Assembly (NCBI GenBank): GCA_947573605.1
Contig: CANPGM010000030.1
Coordinates: forward strand, 1 to 42,821
Direction: 5' to 3'
DNA length: 42,821 bases
Source: an uncultured Roseburia sp.
GTDB lineage: Bacteria; Bacillota; Clostridia; Lachnospirales; Lachnospiraceae
Shown here: piece by piece, positions 27,749 through 37,685 of the stretch
How the letters are laid out: each line of letters begins with the position of its first letter
How positions within the stretch are numbered: the stretch's first letter is position 1
Notes under the pieces: generated by a model
What the model saw: only the letters and a program-made list of their open reading frames with translations
The model's database searches: none
Told to the model about the DNA's origin: nothing
Made by a program: the position numbers and the translations under genes

Positions 27749-29062
27749 GTGTCGGAAATGTTATTAACTGCTTATGACGGAGCGTTTCTGGGTCCGATTG
27801 CAAAGCTGCTCGGACTGATTATGAACGGAATCTATCATGTCATGGCAATGATCGGTATTGAGAATGTAGGCCTGACGATTATTATTTTTACAATTGTAAT
27901 TTATGCGTTTATGCTGCCTTTAACGTACAAGCAGCAAAAGTTTTCGAAGCTGTCTCAAAAAATGCAGCCGGAACTTCAGGCGATTCAAAAGAAGTATCAG
28001 GGGAAAAAGGATCAAACGTCTGTAATGGCTATGCAGGAGGAGACGCAGGCCGTTTATCAGAAATACGGCGTTTCTATGATGGGCAACTGTGTGCAGATGT
28101 TGATACAGATGCCGATTTTGCTGGCGCTTTACCGTGTCTTTATGAATGTTCCGGCTTACGTTATGGGCGTAAAGGAAAATTTCAGCGAATTGGTAAACGG
28201 GATTATGGCTGCCGACGGATTTCAGGAGAAAATGATATCGCTGGTGGAGGATTTGAGAGTTTTTACACAGCCTGCGGCTAATTTTACGCTGGAAAATACG
28301 GCAGAAAATCATACGACTCTATTTAACGGAGTAGTAGATGTATTGAATAAACTTACTACATCTGGCTGGGAAAGCTTAAAAGAAGTATTTCCGTCTCTTA
28401 CAGATACGATTACTTCAACATTTGATAAAATTTCTCATGTCAATTCCTTCGGACCGTTAAATATTTCGGATACTCCGTGGGGAATTATCAAATCAGGATT
28501 TTCGTCCGGATTTGAAACATATGCATTGATTACGGTAATTGTGGCATTTTTGGTTCCGGTTATTTCATATCTGACGCAGGTGTTAAATATTAAATTAATG
28601 CCCGCCGCTCCGAATGCTTCCGCGAACGGCGAAAAAGATGCGATGGCCAATCAGATGAAAATGATGAATAACATTATGCCGTTGTTTTCTCTGGTCCTTT
28701 GTTTTACGGTGCCGGTCGGTCTTGGTATTTACTGGATTGCAAGCGCTTTGGTCAGAGGAGTGCAGCAGTATCTGCTAAATAAGCATTTTGACAAAATTGA
28801 TTTGGAAGATATTATTAAAAAGAATCAGGAGAAGGTTAAGAAAAAGCGCGAAAAAATGGGAATTGCCGAAAATCAGATTTCGAATGCGGCGCGTATGAAT
28901 ACAAGAAGAATGGAAGAAAAGAAGCAGACGCAGACTTCTGCAGAAAAAGAGCTGCTGCTGGAGAAAGCCGCTGCTGCTAAATCCAATGCAAAGCCGGGAA
29001 GTATGGCGGCTAAGGCAAATATGGTAAAAGATTTTAATGAGAGAAACAATAAGAAGAATTAA
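27749..29062 (+). CDS. yidC: YidC/Oxa1-family membrane protein insertase
   Basis: Inserts proteins into the cytoplasmic membrane. The conserved core starts with VGLTIIIFTIVIYAFMLPLT, continues QKFSKLSQKMQPELQAIQKKY with the cytoplasmic hairpin, then MNIMPL-type and GLGIYWIASALVRG segments; five transmembrane helices are likely. There is a long spacer (about 150-240) with a low-complexity Thr-rich loop, and the C-terminal 90 residues are Lys/Ala-rich and cytoplasmic, typical for ribosome contact. It has 437 aa. The start is GTG 27749, seven nt after CGGAGG. No lipobox is seen, unlike Bacillus SpoIIIJ. Confidence 0.97.
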   Translation: MSEMLLTAYDGAFLGPIAKLLGLIMNGIYHVMAMIGIENVGLTIIIFTIVIYAFMLPLTYKQQKFSKLSQKMQPELQAIQKKYQGKKDQTSVMAMQEETQAVYQKYGVSMMGNCVQMLIQMPILLALYRVFMNVPAYVMGVKENFSELVNGIMAADGFQEKMISLVEDLRVFTQPAANFTLENTAENHTTLFNGVVDVLNKLTTSGWESLKEVFPSLTDTITSTFDKISHVNSFGPLNISDTPWGIIKSGFSSGFETYALITVIVAFLVPVISYLTQVLNIKLMPAAPNASANGEKDAMANQMKMMNNIMPLFSLVLCFTVPVGLGIYWIASALVRGVQQYLLNKHFDKIDLEDIIKKNQEKVKKKREKMGIAENQISNAARMNTRRMEEKKQTQTSAEKELLLEKAAAAKSNAKPGSMAAKANMVKDFNERNNKKN

Positions 29063-29099
29063 TGTTTGGAATGCTTTTTTATAAGTATGGAGGGTTAAA

Positions 29100-29741
29100 A
29101 TGGATTATATTGAGGTTTCGGGCAGAACGGTAGAAGACGCGGTAACGGAAGCTGTGATTAAATTAGGGACAACCAGTGATAAGATAGAATATGAAGTGAT
29201 TGACAAGGGAAGCGCCGGATTTCTGGGAATTAACAGAAAAGATGCCGTTATTAAGGTTTGGAAGAAATATTCGGTAGAGGACAATATACGTGAATTTTTA
29301 AATAAGGTATTTCATGCAATGGAGTTAGAGGTTGAAATCCTTATCAGCCAGGATGAAGAAGGAAAGGTGTTTGACGTAGATTTAAAGGGCGCCGATATGG
29401 GTGTGTTAATTGGAAAAAGAGGACAGACTTTGGATGCGATTCAGTATCTTACGAATCTCGCGGTGAATAAAAATGCGGAAGAGTATGTTAAGGTTAAGGT
29501 AGATACTGAAGATTACCGTAAGAGAAGAAGAGAGACGCTTGAAAATCTTGCTAAGAATATTGCATTTAAAGTGAAGAGGACAAAGCGTCCGGTTTCCTTA
29601 GAGCCGATGAATCCGTTTGAGCGGAGAATCATTCATTCCGCGCTGCAGAATGATAAATTTGTTTCTACGCACAGCGAAGGAATTGAGCCTTACAGACATG
29701 TAGTAGTTACTTTAAAAAGAGACAACAGAGACAGAGCATAA
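29100..29741 (+). CDS. jag: Jag/KhpB RNA-binding protein
   Basis: A 213-aa RNA-binding protein linked to cell elongation and division in Gram-positives. Jag_N is at 1-50 (VSGRTVEDAVTEAV.KLG, GFLGINRKDAVIKV), the KH domain has GVLIGKRGQTLDAIQYLTN (100-118), and R3H carries RRRETLENLAKNIAFKVKR and PMNPFERRIIHSALQ. It starts 38 nt after yidC with SD GGAGG. The context yidC-jag is conserved in Bacillota. Confidence 0.97.
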   Translation: MDYIEVSGRTVEDAVTEAVIKLGTTSDKIEYEVIDKGSAGFLGINRKDAVIKVWKKYSVEDNIREFLNKVFHAMELEVEILISQDEEGKVFDVDLKGADMGVLIGKRGQTLDAIQYLTNLAVNKNAEEYVKVKVDTEDYRKRRRETLENLAKNIAFKVKRTKRPVSLEPMNPFERRIIHSALQNDKFVSTHSEGIEPYRHVVVTLKRDNRDRA

Positions 29742-29758
29742 GTTCAGAAGAATCATAA

Positions 29759-29786
29759 TGGGTGTCCAATTTGGATGCCCATTTTT
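29759..29786 (+). terminator. Terminator after jag
   Basis: GGGTGTCC (29760-29767) and GGATGCCC (29773-29780) form a stem with two wobble pairs, followed by ATTTTTCC. It separates the rpmH-jag unit from mnmE. Confidence 0.7.
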
Positions 29787-29840
29787 CCTCTTATTTTGGC
29801 ATTTTAGCAGACGTTTTTTTTGTTTAAATGGGAGTAAAAA

Positions 29841-31226
29841 ATGAAAACAGATACAATTGCGGCAATTGCAAGCGCGATGACGAATGCGGGAATCGGAGTA
29901 ATTCGGATCAGCGGCGAACATGCGATTGAGACGGCGGATCGAATTTTTAAAGGAAAAGATAAAAAAATACTTGCCGAGGCGGAATCACATACGATACACT
30001 ATGGCGCTGTTTTTGACGGCGCGGAAAAAATAGATGAAGTAATCGTTCTTTTGATGAGGGGGCCGCGAAGTTATACCAGGGAAGATACGGTTGAGATTGA
30101 TTGCCACGGCGGCGTTTATGTGATGAAGCGGATTTTAGAGACAGTGATTCGGAATGGAGCGAGGCTTGCGGAACCGGGCGAATTTACAAAGCGCGCATTT
30201 CTAAACGGAAGAATTGATTTGTCGCAGGCGGAGTCTGTTATGGATTTGATTCAGTCAAAAAATGAATTTGCAAGAAAAAGTTCCTTGAATCAGTTGTCCG
30301 GAGCCGTGTCGTCTGCCGTAAAAAATATTCGAGCCGGACTGTTATACGAGATTGCATTTATTGAAAGCGCTTTGGATGATCCGGAGCATATCAGCCTTGA
30401 AGGTTATCCGCAGAAGTTAAAAAATAAGATCGCTCTTTTATCAGAGGAAATTGACAGTCTTTTGTGTGGAAGTGAGAACGGCAGATTGCTGAAAGAGGGG
30501 ATATCCACCGTTATTGTCGGAAGGCCGAATGTGGGAAAATCGTCATTACTTAACGCTTTACTGAATGAGGAGCGGGCAATTGTTACAGATATTGCCGGAA
30601 CTACAAGAGATGTGTTGGAAGAACAGATTCAATTGAACGGAATATGCTTAAATATTACGGATACAGCCGGTATTCATGATACGGATGATGTTGTGGAACG
30701 AATCGGCGTGGAAAAGGCAAGAACCTGTTTACGTAAGGCGGATTTGGTTCTGTTTGTGGTAAATGCTTCTGAAAAGCTGAACGAAAATGATGATGAGATT
30801 TTAAAGAGTTTGGAACGGCGGCATGTGATTGTCCTGTTGAACAAATCCGATTTGGATACAGTTACGACGATTGAAGATTTGAAAGAGAGAACAAAGGAAA
30901 GTCAAACGTTTCGCTATCTTTCTATTTCCGCAAAAGAACGGTCCGGAATGTCTGAATTAGAAGAAATGATTCGGGAATTGTTTTTTTCCGGTCAGATCGA
31001 TTTGAATGACGAAGTATTTATTACAAATCTAAGACACAAAGCCGCTTTACAGGAAGCAAAGCAGAGTCTGCAATTTGTTCTGCAAAGTATTGAGGACGGA
31101 ATGCCGGAAGATTTCTATTCTGTGGATTTGATGAATGCATATGAGGAATTGGGGAAGATTCTCGGAGAAGCAGTAGAAGACGATTTGGTGAATGAGATTT
31201 TCCGTAAATTTTGTACGGGAAAATAA
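29841..31226 (+). CDS. mnmE: tRNA modification GTPase MnmE
   Basis: GTPase that with MnmG makes the 5-carboxymethylaminomethyl (cmnm) group on U34 of tRNAs. The N-terminal formyl-THF-binding domain begins [23 protein letters not shown]. The G domain holds GRPNVGKSS (G1), DIAGTTRD (G2/G3 region), DTAGIHDT and NKSD (G4). The C-terminal CTGK closes the active-site helix. Length 461 aa is standard. SD GGGAGT precedes ATG 29841. Confidence 0.98.
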   Translation: MKTDTIAAIASAMTNAGIGVIRISGEHAIETADRIFKGKDKKILAEAESHTIHYGAVFDGAEKIDEVIVLLMRGPRSYTREDTVEIDCHGGVYVMKRILETVIRNGARLAEPGEFTKRAFLNGRIDLSQAESVMDLIQSKNEFARKSSLNQLSGAVSSAVKNIRAGLLYEIAFIESALDDPEHISLEGYPQKLKNKIALLSEEIDSLLCGSENGRLLKEGISTVIVGRPNVGKSSLLNALLNEERAIVTDIAGTTRDVLEEQIQLNGICLNITDTAGIHDTDDVVERIGVEKARTCLRKADLVLFVVNASEKLNENDDEILKSLERRHVIVLLNKSDLDTVTTIEDLKERTKESQTFRYLSISAKERSGMSELEEMIRELFFSGQIDLNDEVFITNLRHKAALQEAKQSLQFVLQSIEDGMPEDFYSVDLMNAYEELGKILGEAVEDDLVNEIFRKFCTGK

Positions 31227-31260
31227 TGCGGCGCATAAGAGGATGATGAGAGGAAAGACA

Positions 31261-33180
31261 ATGTTTGAAAAGAAAGAACGATGTTCAACTGATAAAAACA
31301 GGCTGGAGGAACATTATGATATAGTTGTAGTCGGAGCCGGACATGCCGGATGCGAAGCGGCGCTTGCATGTGCAAGGCTTGGTCTTAAGACAATTATTTT
31401 TACAATCAGTATTGACAGTATTGCGATGATGCCCTGTAATCCGAATATCGGCGGAAGTTCGAAGGGACATTTGGTACGGGAAATTGACGCGCTTGGCGGG
31501 GAGATGGGAAAAAATATTGATAAGACGTTTATTCAGTCTAAGATGTTGAATAAGTCAAAGGGACCTGCTGTACATTCTCTCCGCGCGCAGGCGGATAAAG
31601 CGGATTATAGTATGGAAATGCGGCGAACGCTGCAATCGGAAAGAAATCTGACGATTCGCCAGGCTGAAGTATCGGAATTAATCACAGAGGAAGAGAATGA
31701 AAAAAAGAAGGTCACAGGCGTCCGCACGTATTCGGGGGCGACTTATCATTGTAAGGCGGTGATTCTGTGTACCGGAACGTATTTAAGAGCCCGTTGTCTG
31801 ACAGGGGAAATGATTACGTATACCGGGCCTAATGGGTTAATGGCAGCAACATATTTAACGGACTCTTTGGAAGAAAACGGGGTAGAAATTTTCCGCTTTA
31901 AAACTGGAACTCCGGCAAGAATAGATAAAAATTCTATTGATTTCTCGAAGATGCAGGAACAAAAGGGAGATGAGAAAATTGTTCCGTTTTCTTTTTCCAC
32001 AAATCCGGAAGAGATACAGATTGATCAGGTTTCCTGCTGGTTGACTTATACCAATGAGAAGACGCATGAGATAATTCGAAATCATTTGGATCGTTCTCCT
32101 CTTTATGCCGGGGTGATTGAAGGAACCGGACCTCGTTATTGTCCGTCAATTGAGGATAAGGTGGTTCGATTTGCTGATAAAGACCGTCATCAGATTTTTA
32201 TTGAACCGGAGGGACTACATACGAATGAAATGTATGTCGGAGGAATGTCGTCTTCTCTGCCGGAGGATGTGCAGCAGGAAATGTACCGAACGCTTCCGGG
32301 ATTGGAACATGCGGTAATCGTCCGGAATGCCTATGCAATTGAATATGATTGCATTAATCCGAATCAATTGTATGCAACTTTGGAATTTAAGAAGATAAAA
32401 GGACTGTTTTCCGGCGGACAGTTTAACGGAAGCAGCGGTTATGAGGAAGCGGCCTGCCAGGGGCTTTTGGCCGGGATTAATGCGGCGATGTCTGTTTTGG
32501 GAAAGGAACAGGTTGTGTTGGATCGGTCGGAGGCTTATATCGGCGTTTTGATTGATGATCTGGTGACGAAGGAAACTCATGAGCCTTATCGTATGATGAC
32601 GTCACGAGCGGAATATCGGTTGTTGCTGAGACAGGACAACGCAGATATAAGACTGACGAAAAAAGGATATGAAATTGGATTAGTTTCAAAAGAGCGTTAC
32701 GACTATGTCTGTGAAAAAGAACGTTTGATTGAAGAAGAAATAGAGCGGGTATCGAAAGTTCGAATCGGAGCGGGAAAGGAAGTGCAGGAATTTTTGGAGA
32801 GTATGGGAAGCATTCCTCTGAATACCGGAACTTCTCTGACTGAATTAATACGCAGACCGGAACTTTCTTATGAGGTTCTTTCTGCCATTGATAAAGAAAG
32901 GCCAAACCTGTCTTATGATGTAGCGGAGCAGGTCAATATTCGCATTAAATATGACGGATATATTACAAGACAGAAGAAACAGGTAGAACATTTTAAAAAG
33001 TTGGAAAATAAAAAAATTTCCGAGGAGTTTAATTATGACGACGTACCCAGTTTGAGAATGGAAGCGCGTCAGAAATTGAAGCTTTACCGGCCGCTTTCAA
33101 TTGGACAGGCTTCCAGAATATCCGGAGTTTCTCCTGCGGATATCTCTGTGCTGCTGGTATATATGGAACAGAAAAAATAA
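31261..33180 (+). CDS. mnmG: tRNA uridine-5-carboxymethylaminomethyl synthase MnmG
   Basis: FAD enzyme partner of MnmE. The Rossmann FAD motif is [14 protein letters not shown], with [11 protein letters not shown](L) shortly after, the GidA signature region [18 protein letters not shown], and [17 protein letters not shown] near residue 375. The frame opens at 31192 inside mnmE, but the ATG at 31261 has AGAGGA six nt upstream and gives 639 aa, close to the family norm of about 630. It follows mnmE directly, as usual. Confidence 0.97.
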   Translation: MFEKKERCSTDKNRLEEHYDIVVVGAGHAGCEAALACARLGLKTIIFTISIDSIAMMPCNPNIGGSSKGHLVREIDALGGEMGKNIDKTFIQSKMLNKSKGPAVHSLRAQADKADYSMEMRRTLQSERNLTIRQAEVSELITEEENEKKKVTGVRTYSGATYHCKAVILCTGTYLRARCLTGEMITYTGPNGLMAATYLTDSLEENGVEIFRFKTGTPARIDKNSIDFSKMQEQKGDEKIVPFSFSTNPEEIQIDQVSCWLTYTNEKTHEIIRNHLDRSPLYAGVIEGTGPRYCPSIEDKVVRFADKDRHQIFIEPEGLHTNEMYVGGMSSSLPEDVQQEMYRTLPGLEHAVIVRNAYAIEYDCINPNQLYATLEFKKIKGLFSGGQFNGSSGYEEAACQGLLAGINAAMSVLGKEQVVLDRSEAYIGVLIDDLVTKETHEPYRMMTSRAEYRLLLRQDNADIRLTKKGYEIGLVSKERYDYVCEKERLIEEEIERVSKVRIGAGKEVQEFLESMGSIPLNTGTSLTELIRRPELSYEVLSAIDKERPNLSYDVAEQVNIRIKYDGYITRQKKQVEHFKKLENKKISEEFNYDDVPSLRMEARQKLKLYRPLSIGQASRISGVSPADISVLLVYMEQKK

Positions 33181-33224
33181 GAATCGGACATATTAAAATT
33201 TTTATAAGGCAGAAGCGAGGAACT

Positions 33225-33938
33225 ATGGAAGTATCTTTGGAACTATTAAAGCAAAAAATGACAGACTTCGGAATTTCTTTAAGTGAAACGCAGGTTTCGC
33301 AATTCATGGATTATTTTGAATTGCTGACTGAAAAAAATAAAGTAATGAATTTAACGGCAATTACTGAATTTAACGAAGTCATTGAAAAACATTTTTTAGA
33401 CAGCTTGTCGTTATATAAGGTTTATGATTTAAACGGAGAACAAAAAGTATTGGATATGGGTACCGGGGCAGGATTTCCGGGAATTCCTTTAAAGATTGTA
33501 TTTCCGCATCTTTCTGTTGTACTTGCGGATTCCCTGAATAAACGAATTTTATTTTTAAAAGATGTAATTGCTCGTCTGGGATTGGAACGGATAGAGGCCG
33601 TTCATGGAAGAGCCGAAGAAATGGCGAGAAATTCAATGTATCGGGAACAATTTGACCTTTGTGTATCTCGTGCCGTGGCAAATTTATCCACACTAAGCGA
33701 GTATTGTATTCCTTTTTTACGAATTGGAGGAACTTTTGTATCCTATAAATCGGGCGAAATTGAGGAAGAGGCAAAACAGGCGGAAAAAGCTATTTTTTTA
33801 ACGGGCGGAAAATGCAGAGAAATTTATAAATTTGCGTTGTATCAACAGAAGCGGTCTTTTATCCTGATTGATAAAGTAAAGAAAACTCCGAAAGGATATC
33901 CCAGGAAGGCAGGGCTTCCCGGAAAAATGCCGCTATAA
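33225..33938 (+). CDS. rsmG: 16S rRNA (guanine-527-N7)-methyltransferase RsmG
   Basis: SAM-dependent methyltransferase of G527 in 16S rRNA. The SAM-binding motif I is VLDMGTGAGFPGIPLKI, followed by ADSLNKRILFLKDV and the FDLCVSRAVANLSTLSEYCIPFL region. Length 237 aa is typical. SD GAGGA precedes ATG 33225. It is last in the mnmE-mnmG-rsmG unit, closed by a strong terminator. Confidence 0.97.
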   Translation: MEVSLELLKQKMTDFGISLSETQVSQFMDYFELLTEKNKVMNLTAITEFNEVIEKHFLDSLSLYKVYDLNGEQKVLDMGTGAGFPGIPLKIVFPHLSVVLADSLNKRILFLKDVIARLGLERIEAVHGRAEEMARNSMYREQFDLCVSRAVANLSTLSEYCIPFLRIGGTFVSYKSGEIEEEAKQAEKAIFLTGGKCREIYKFALYQQKRSFILIDKVKKTPKGYPRKAGLPGKMPL

Positions 33939-33958
33939 AAAGAAGTCAAAAGACGGAA

Positions 33959-34010
33959 GAATAATTATACCGCAACAATTATCGTAAAGCGGTATAATTA
34001 TTCTTTTTTT
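33959..34010 (+). terminator. Terminator after rsmG
   Basis: GAATAATTATACCGC (33959-33973) and GCGGTATAATTATTC (33989-34003) form a perfect 15-bp stem followed by seven Ts. It also separates the convergent hydrolase-like gene. Confidence 0.93.
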
Positions 34011-34107
34011 ATCTTTTAGAAAATCGTGTCATTCGGATTGTACTTTGAATGACTAATGAGGTCAGCTTGTCAGAATAAATGGTATAAAGTTATATCTGGA
34101 TATAATT

Positions 34108-35076
34108 TTATATAGAATACTTGTTGTTTTCTAAAAACATGCGGATCACGTCATAAAGCTTGTCCGGTGTTTCAAGCTGAGGAAGTATTTTACAGTTGGA
34201 CAGATAAGCGGTCTCAATATATTTGCTTTTATGACAGTATGCATCGATCTTTGCAGCGTAATTTTTAATTTCTCTGCTTTGGATAATGCAGAGCGGAATA
34301 TCAAGTGTCTTTAACGCATGGGTAATATTATTTTCCGTATAGCAGCTTTCCATGCTGGCGAGCAGATATTTACCGCGGCTTTTATCCATATGAGAAGCTT
34401 CATATGAAATATCCACTAATTTGGAGGAAACCAACTGCGGTCTTGCAAAATAATCATTTCGGAATTTCTTTGTAATATTGTTGCTGCTCATATGCAGATT
34501 GTAAAGAAAGGTTCCGATAATCGGCGATTCTATCAGAATTTTTTTCACAAAGGAAAATCTGTCCGGCGTACGTAAAAAGTCCGAAAGCTCCGGCGGATTG
34601 ATTGCAATAATTTTATGAATGATATCTTTATTCATGGTATTTGCAAGTACCGCAAACGAAATGGAATTTTCACTTGTAATAACCGTCGTCTTCTCACCGA
34701 TGATATTTTGAATAAAATCAGTCAAAAGCTGTACATAGATATAATTGGTATAAGTCAGATACGGTTTTTCAGATCTGCCGCAGCCCAATAAATCTATGGA
34801 GTAAACGGTGTGATGTTTTTCCAGTTGTTTTATCAGCTTATGCCATTCACAGGAAGAATGGATCGGATCTAAGCCGTGGAGCAAAAGAACAGGAGAACCG
34901 TTTCCTCGTTTCGTATAGTAGATTTTTCCGTTTTTCCAGTCATAATAATTTCCGTTTTCCGATTTCAGAATATTTTTCATTTCTGCCGTTGCTTCAATGA
35001 ACCGGTTGATAAAATGAACGGTTCCCGCTGCAAGAATAGATAACAGAATAAAATGACGCACATTTTTTTTCATCAT
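34108..35076 (-). CDS. Membrane-anchored alpha/beta-hydrolase-fold protein, probably inactive
   Basis: A 322-aa protein with an N-terminal transmembrane helix (about 6-22) followed by an alpha/beta-hydrolase fold. The oxyanion motif LLLHGLD (63-69) and DLLGCGRSEKP are normal, and the C-terminus ends with the usual ETPDKLYDVIRMFL. But the nucleophile elbow, G-x-S-x-G in the family, reads S-E-N-S-I, placing Asn137 where Ser should be, and the catalytic His position (normally GHxPxxE) reads K-I-L-P-Q-L-E, an Ile. It therefore looks like a pseudo-hydrolase. Start uncertain: ATG 35076 follows AGACAGG; ATG 35091 and 35073 are possible. Partner or ligand unknown. Confidence 0.8.
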   Translation of the reverse strand: MMKKNVRHFILLSILAAGTVHFINRFIEATAEMKNILKSENGNYYDWKNGKIYYTKRGNGSPVLLLHGLDPIHSSCEWHKLIKQLEKHHTVYSIDLLGCGRSEKPYLTYTNYIYVQLLTDFIQNIIGEKTTVITSENSISFAVLANTMNKDIIHKIIAINPPELSDFLRTPDRFSFVKKILIESPIIGTFLYNLHMSSNNITKKFRNDYFARPQLVSSKLVDISYEASHMDKSRGKYLLASMESCYTENNITHALKTLDIPLCIIQSREIKNYAAKIDAYCHKSKYIETAYLSNCKILPQLETPDKLYDVIRMFLENNKYSI

Positions 35077-35322
35077 GTAGCCTGTCTGCACATTGCGATG
35101 TGCTTTTTTAATACAATTGAATACGCATATTTATCCAATTGAAAAATCAGATCATAAAAAAATCCTATACATATATTATAACTGTTTTTTTTCTCTTATA
35201 CAACTTTTACAAATTTTTCATTTGAAAAACTGCAAAAAAATTCTTTTCAATCAGAAAAAAATAGTATAAAATTATTGTAGTACTTTAGATATAGTACAAA
35301 ACATATGTTCGAGGTAGATGTT

Positions 35323-36351
35323 ATGTTATATGCTTATCTTGAAAAACTGCAGACCGAATCTTTGGATCGAAAGCTTGCAATTGAAAAGGAAGAAGCGGCT
35401 CTTCGATGTAAACTAAAAGAGAATCAGGAGTTTACCAGGAGGCTGGAAGAAGACAATGCTTCCAGTTATGAATTGTTTACACCCAGGTCTGCCGGCTTAA
35501 GAAATAAAGAAGATTTGCAAAAATTAAAATCTGAAAGAAAGCTGCTTACCGAACAATTAGATCAAAAGAAAGCTGCGCTGGACGATTCCCAAAAAAAGCT
35601 GGAGGAAATAACGCAGGTAATCAGGGAAGCAAAATCTGTTCTGATTTCTAAGGATGATTATGAGGAAATGAATCAGAACCGTTATCGTTTAATTCTGCTT
35701 GAGACACAGGAAAATGAAAGGCAGCGTATATCAAGAGAGCTTCATGATTCTACCGTACAAAATCTGACCGGACTTGTACATAAAGCAGATTTATGCAGTA
35801 AGCTAATTGACATTGATCCGATTCGCTGCAAATTAGAATTATCTGTTATGGCAAAAACTTTGCGGGATAATATTAATGATATTCGTGCAATGATTTATGA
35901 TTTAAGGCCGATGTCTTTTGATGATATCGGTTTAGAAATTACGATAGAACGGGCCATTGATAAAATAAAAAATTTAAGTGAAAAAGAGATTGGTTTTGAA
36001 GTAGAAGGCGAGCCGTACGAAATAAAGCCAGTAATTGGAATTACGATATTACGCATTATTCAGGAAGCATGTAATAATGCCGTCAAATATTCCGAAGCAG
36101 CTTCTATTTCGGTCTTGATGAGATATTGTCAAAATGAGGTCCTGATTGTAATCGAAGATGATGGACAAGGATTCGATGTGAATCGTATAGATGAGAAAGA
36201 ACGAACAGATAATTCCGGTTTTGGCTTGTCCATTATGAGGGAAAGAGTATATTTATTGTCAGGGGAGATCAAAATAGAATCGGAAATCAATAAGGGAACA
36301 AAAATTACAGTAATTGTTCCAATCTCAAATAAGGGAGAGGAAGAAGGCTAA
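35323..36351 (+). CDS. DegS-like cytoplasmic sensor histidine kinase
   Basis: A 342-aa soluble kinase of the HisKA_3 (DegS/NarX) class. Residues 10-105 are a long coiled coil, the DHp has ERQRISRELHDSTVQNLTGL with phospho-acceptor H141, and HATPase shows EACNNAVKYS (N box), EDDGQGFD and GFGLSIMRERV. No membrane segment, like DegS. The open frame begins at 35305, but GAGGT (35311-35315) sits seven nt before ATG 35323. It lies 73 nt upstream of its cognate response regulator. Confidence 0.93.
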   Translation: MLYAYLEKLQTESLDRKLAIEKEEAALRCKLKENQEFTRRLEEDNASSYELFTPRSAGLRNKEDLQKLKSERKLLTEQLDQKKAALDDSQKKLEEITQVIREAKSVLISKDDYEEMNQNRYRLILLETQENERQRISRELHDSTVQNLTGLVHKADLCSKLIDIDPIRCKLELSVMAKTLRDNINDIRAMIYDLRPMSFDDIGLEITIERAIDKIKNLSEKEIGFEVEGEPYEIKPVIGITILRIIQEACNNAVKYSEAASISVLMRYCQNEVLIVIEDDGQGFDVNRIDEKERTDNSGFGLSIMRERVYLLSGEIKIESEINKGTKITVIVPISNKGEEEG

Positions 36352-36424
36352 TCTGTTTGTGATAGAAAAATAAATTACAATTTGTACGTACTGATATGGA
36401 TGCGTACGGAAATGAGGTGAGAGG

Positions 36425-37066
36425 ATGGCAGTTCGCGTTATGATCGCTGACGATCATTCCATGATTCGGGAAGGTTTAAAACAGCTTTTGGAATTAGAAG
36501 GAAATTTTATAGTTGTGGAGGAAGCTTCCGACGGAATAGAATGTATTGAAAAATTGGAAAAAACATTTCCTGATATTTTATTATTAGATATTAATATGCC
36601 CAATATGAACGGTTTACAGGTGCTCGAAAAAATGAAAGAAAAGAAAATGAAAGTCAGAGTACTTGTCCTGACTGTTCACAGTGAAGTTGAATATCTATTA
36701 AAAGCAGTAGATATCGGTGTGAACGGATATCTTTTAAAAGACTCCGAATCTTCCGTTTTAAAGAAAGCTATAACAGCAGTTGTAAATGGAGAAAACTATA
36801 TACAGCCAAGTCTTATTCCTGTATTAAATTCTAAGATGATTGACAGAGACAAGGATCAAATAAAACTTGAAAATGTAACGAAAAGAGAGCTTGAGGTATT
36901 AAAGCTTCTGGCTGTCGGAATGTATAATAAGGAAATTGCGGAAAAGCTTGATATCAGCGAGCGGACTGTAAAAAATCATATTTCAAATATCTTTAAGAAA
37001 ATAGAGGTAACGGATCGGACACAGGCGGCTGTTTTTGCAATTCGCAATAATTTGATTAGTATATAA
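36425..37066 (+). CDS. DegU/NarL-family response regulator
   Basis: A 213-aa transcription factor. The receiver holds acidic D9/D10, phospho-acceptor D55 in LLLDINMPN, T83-type TVHS and K104 in LLKDSES. A LuxR-type HTH (150-213) contains LTKRE-like VTKRELEVLKLLAVG and NKEIAEKLDISERTVKNHISNIFKK. It is the partner of the preceding kinase. In related bacteria DegS-DegU controls motility and exoenzymes; whether it controls the local flagellin gene is not shown. Confidence 0.95.
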   Translation: MAVRVMIADDHSMIREGLKQLLELEGNFIVVEEASDGIECIEKLEKTFPDILLLDINMPNMNGLQVLEKMKEKKMKVRVLVLTVHSEVEYLLKAVDIGVNGYLLKDSESSVLKKAITAVVNGENYIQPSLIPVLNSKMIDRDKDQIKLENVTKRELEVLKLLAVGMYNKEIAEKLDISERTVKNHISNIFKKIEVTDRTQAAVFAIRNNLISI

Positions 37067-37076
37067 AAATGAAATC

Positions 37077-37130
37077 TTCCCTTTTTAATTATGTTATGGA
37101 TAGAAACATAGTTGAAAAGGGAATTTTTTA
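37077..37130 (+). terminator. Terminator after the DegU-like gene
   Basis: TTCCCTTTT (37077-37085) and AAAAGGGAA (37115-37123) pair, with inner pairing TTATGTT / AACATA, followed by TTTTTTAT. Confidence 0.85.
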
Positions 37131-37152
37131 TATGTCTTTCCTATATAGATGC

Positions 37153-37404
37153 GGGTATCAAAAGGCATATTTTCTGGTTATTGGCTGTTAAATTTCACAA
37201 AATATCCATTCAATGTATATTCCGGAAAATGATTCTTTAAATGTTTCCCGTCAATTGCCATCCCGGCTCATTGCGGGTTATTCGCTACATTCATGTACCG
37301 AGTTTGTGGGTATGGAACAGAGCATGAGAAGAATCTCATTTTCCTGCACAAAACAACTTCATGAATTATTTTGTGTAACATGAAAAGACTGTCTCTTGAT
37401 ACCC
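37153..37404 (+). ncRNA. Possible structured RNA in the gap before parS
   Basis: No ORF is visible in 37131-37430. Two nested complementary pairs close the segment: GGGTATCAA (37153-37161) with TTGATACCC (37396-37404), and CACAAAAT (37196-37203) with ATTTTGTG (37368-37375). Inside are local hairpins such as ATGAGA-AGAA-TCTCAT (37324-37339) and CCCG/CGGG around 37262-37278. Nested long-range pairing suggests a folded RNA of about 250 nt; no known family was recognised, and no promoter was identified with confidence. Strand is tentative. Confidence 0.3.
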
Positions 37405-37432
37405 AAGTCCTATTTATTATAAAATTGGAAAA

Positions 37433-37448
37433 TGTTTCACGTGAAACA
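37433..37448. other. parS site 1
   Basis: TGTTTCACGTGAAACA is a perfect 16-bp palindrome identical to the consensus ParB-binding parS site of Bacillota. A half-site TGTTTCACG follows at 37465-37473. Confidence 0.95.
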
Positions 37449-37539
37449 TCTATTACTTATTTTTTGTTTCACGCATTATTCTACAATATTTAGTAGATCA
37501 AAGGAAATAAGAATACAAGGATTTGTAATAATATCGAAA

Positions 37540-37555
37540 TGTTTCACGTGAAACA
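37540..37555. other. parS site 2
   Basis: Second perfect parS palindrome, identical to site 1 and centred 107 nt from it, 131 nt ahead of parA. It lies close enough to the parA promoter for ParB binding to affect it. Confidence 0.95.
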
Positions 37556-37614
37556 TTCTATATCAAGAAAAACAGAGCTATTTTTATAAATAACTGGTAA
37601 TAAAAATGAATAAG

Positions 37615-37623
37615 TGATATAAT
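37615..37623 (+). promoter_or_regulatory. Extended -10 promoter of parA
   Basis: TGATATAAT is a perfect extended -10 (TG-N-TATAAT) 63 nt before the parA start; the -35 position (TGGTAA) is poor, as common with extended -10 promoters. Confidence 0.6.
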
Positions 37624-37685
37624 TGACCTTACATAATATTATTTAATAATTTTTCATACAGGAAAAGATAAGAAAGGAAAAAATT

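Noticed and set aside
31192-31260. N-terminal extension of MnmG
   Set aside because: It overlaps the end of mnmE and lacks an RBS; ATG 31261 has a good RBS and gives the family length.
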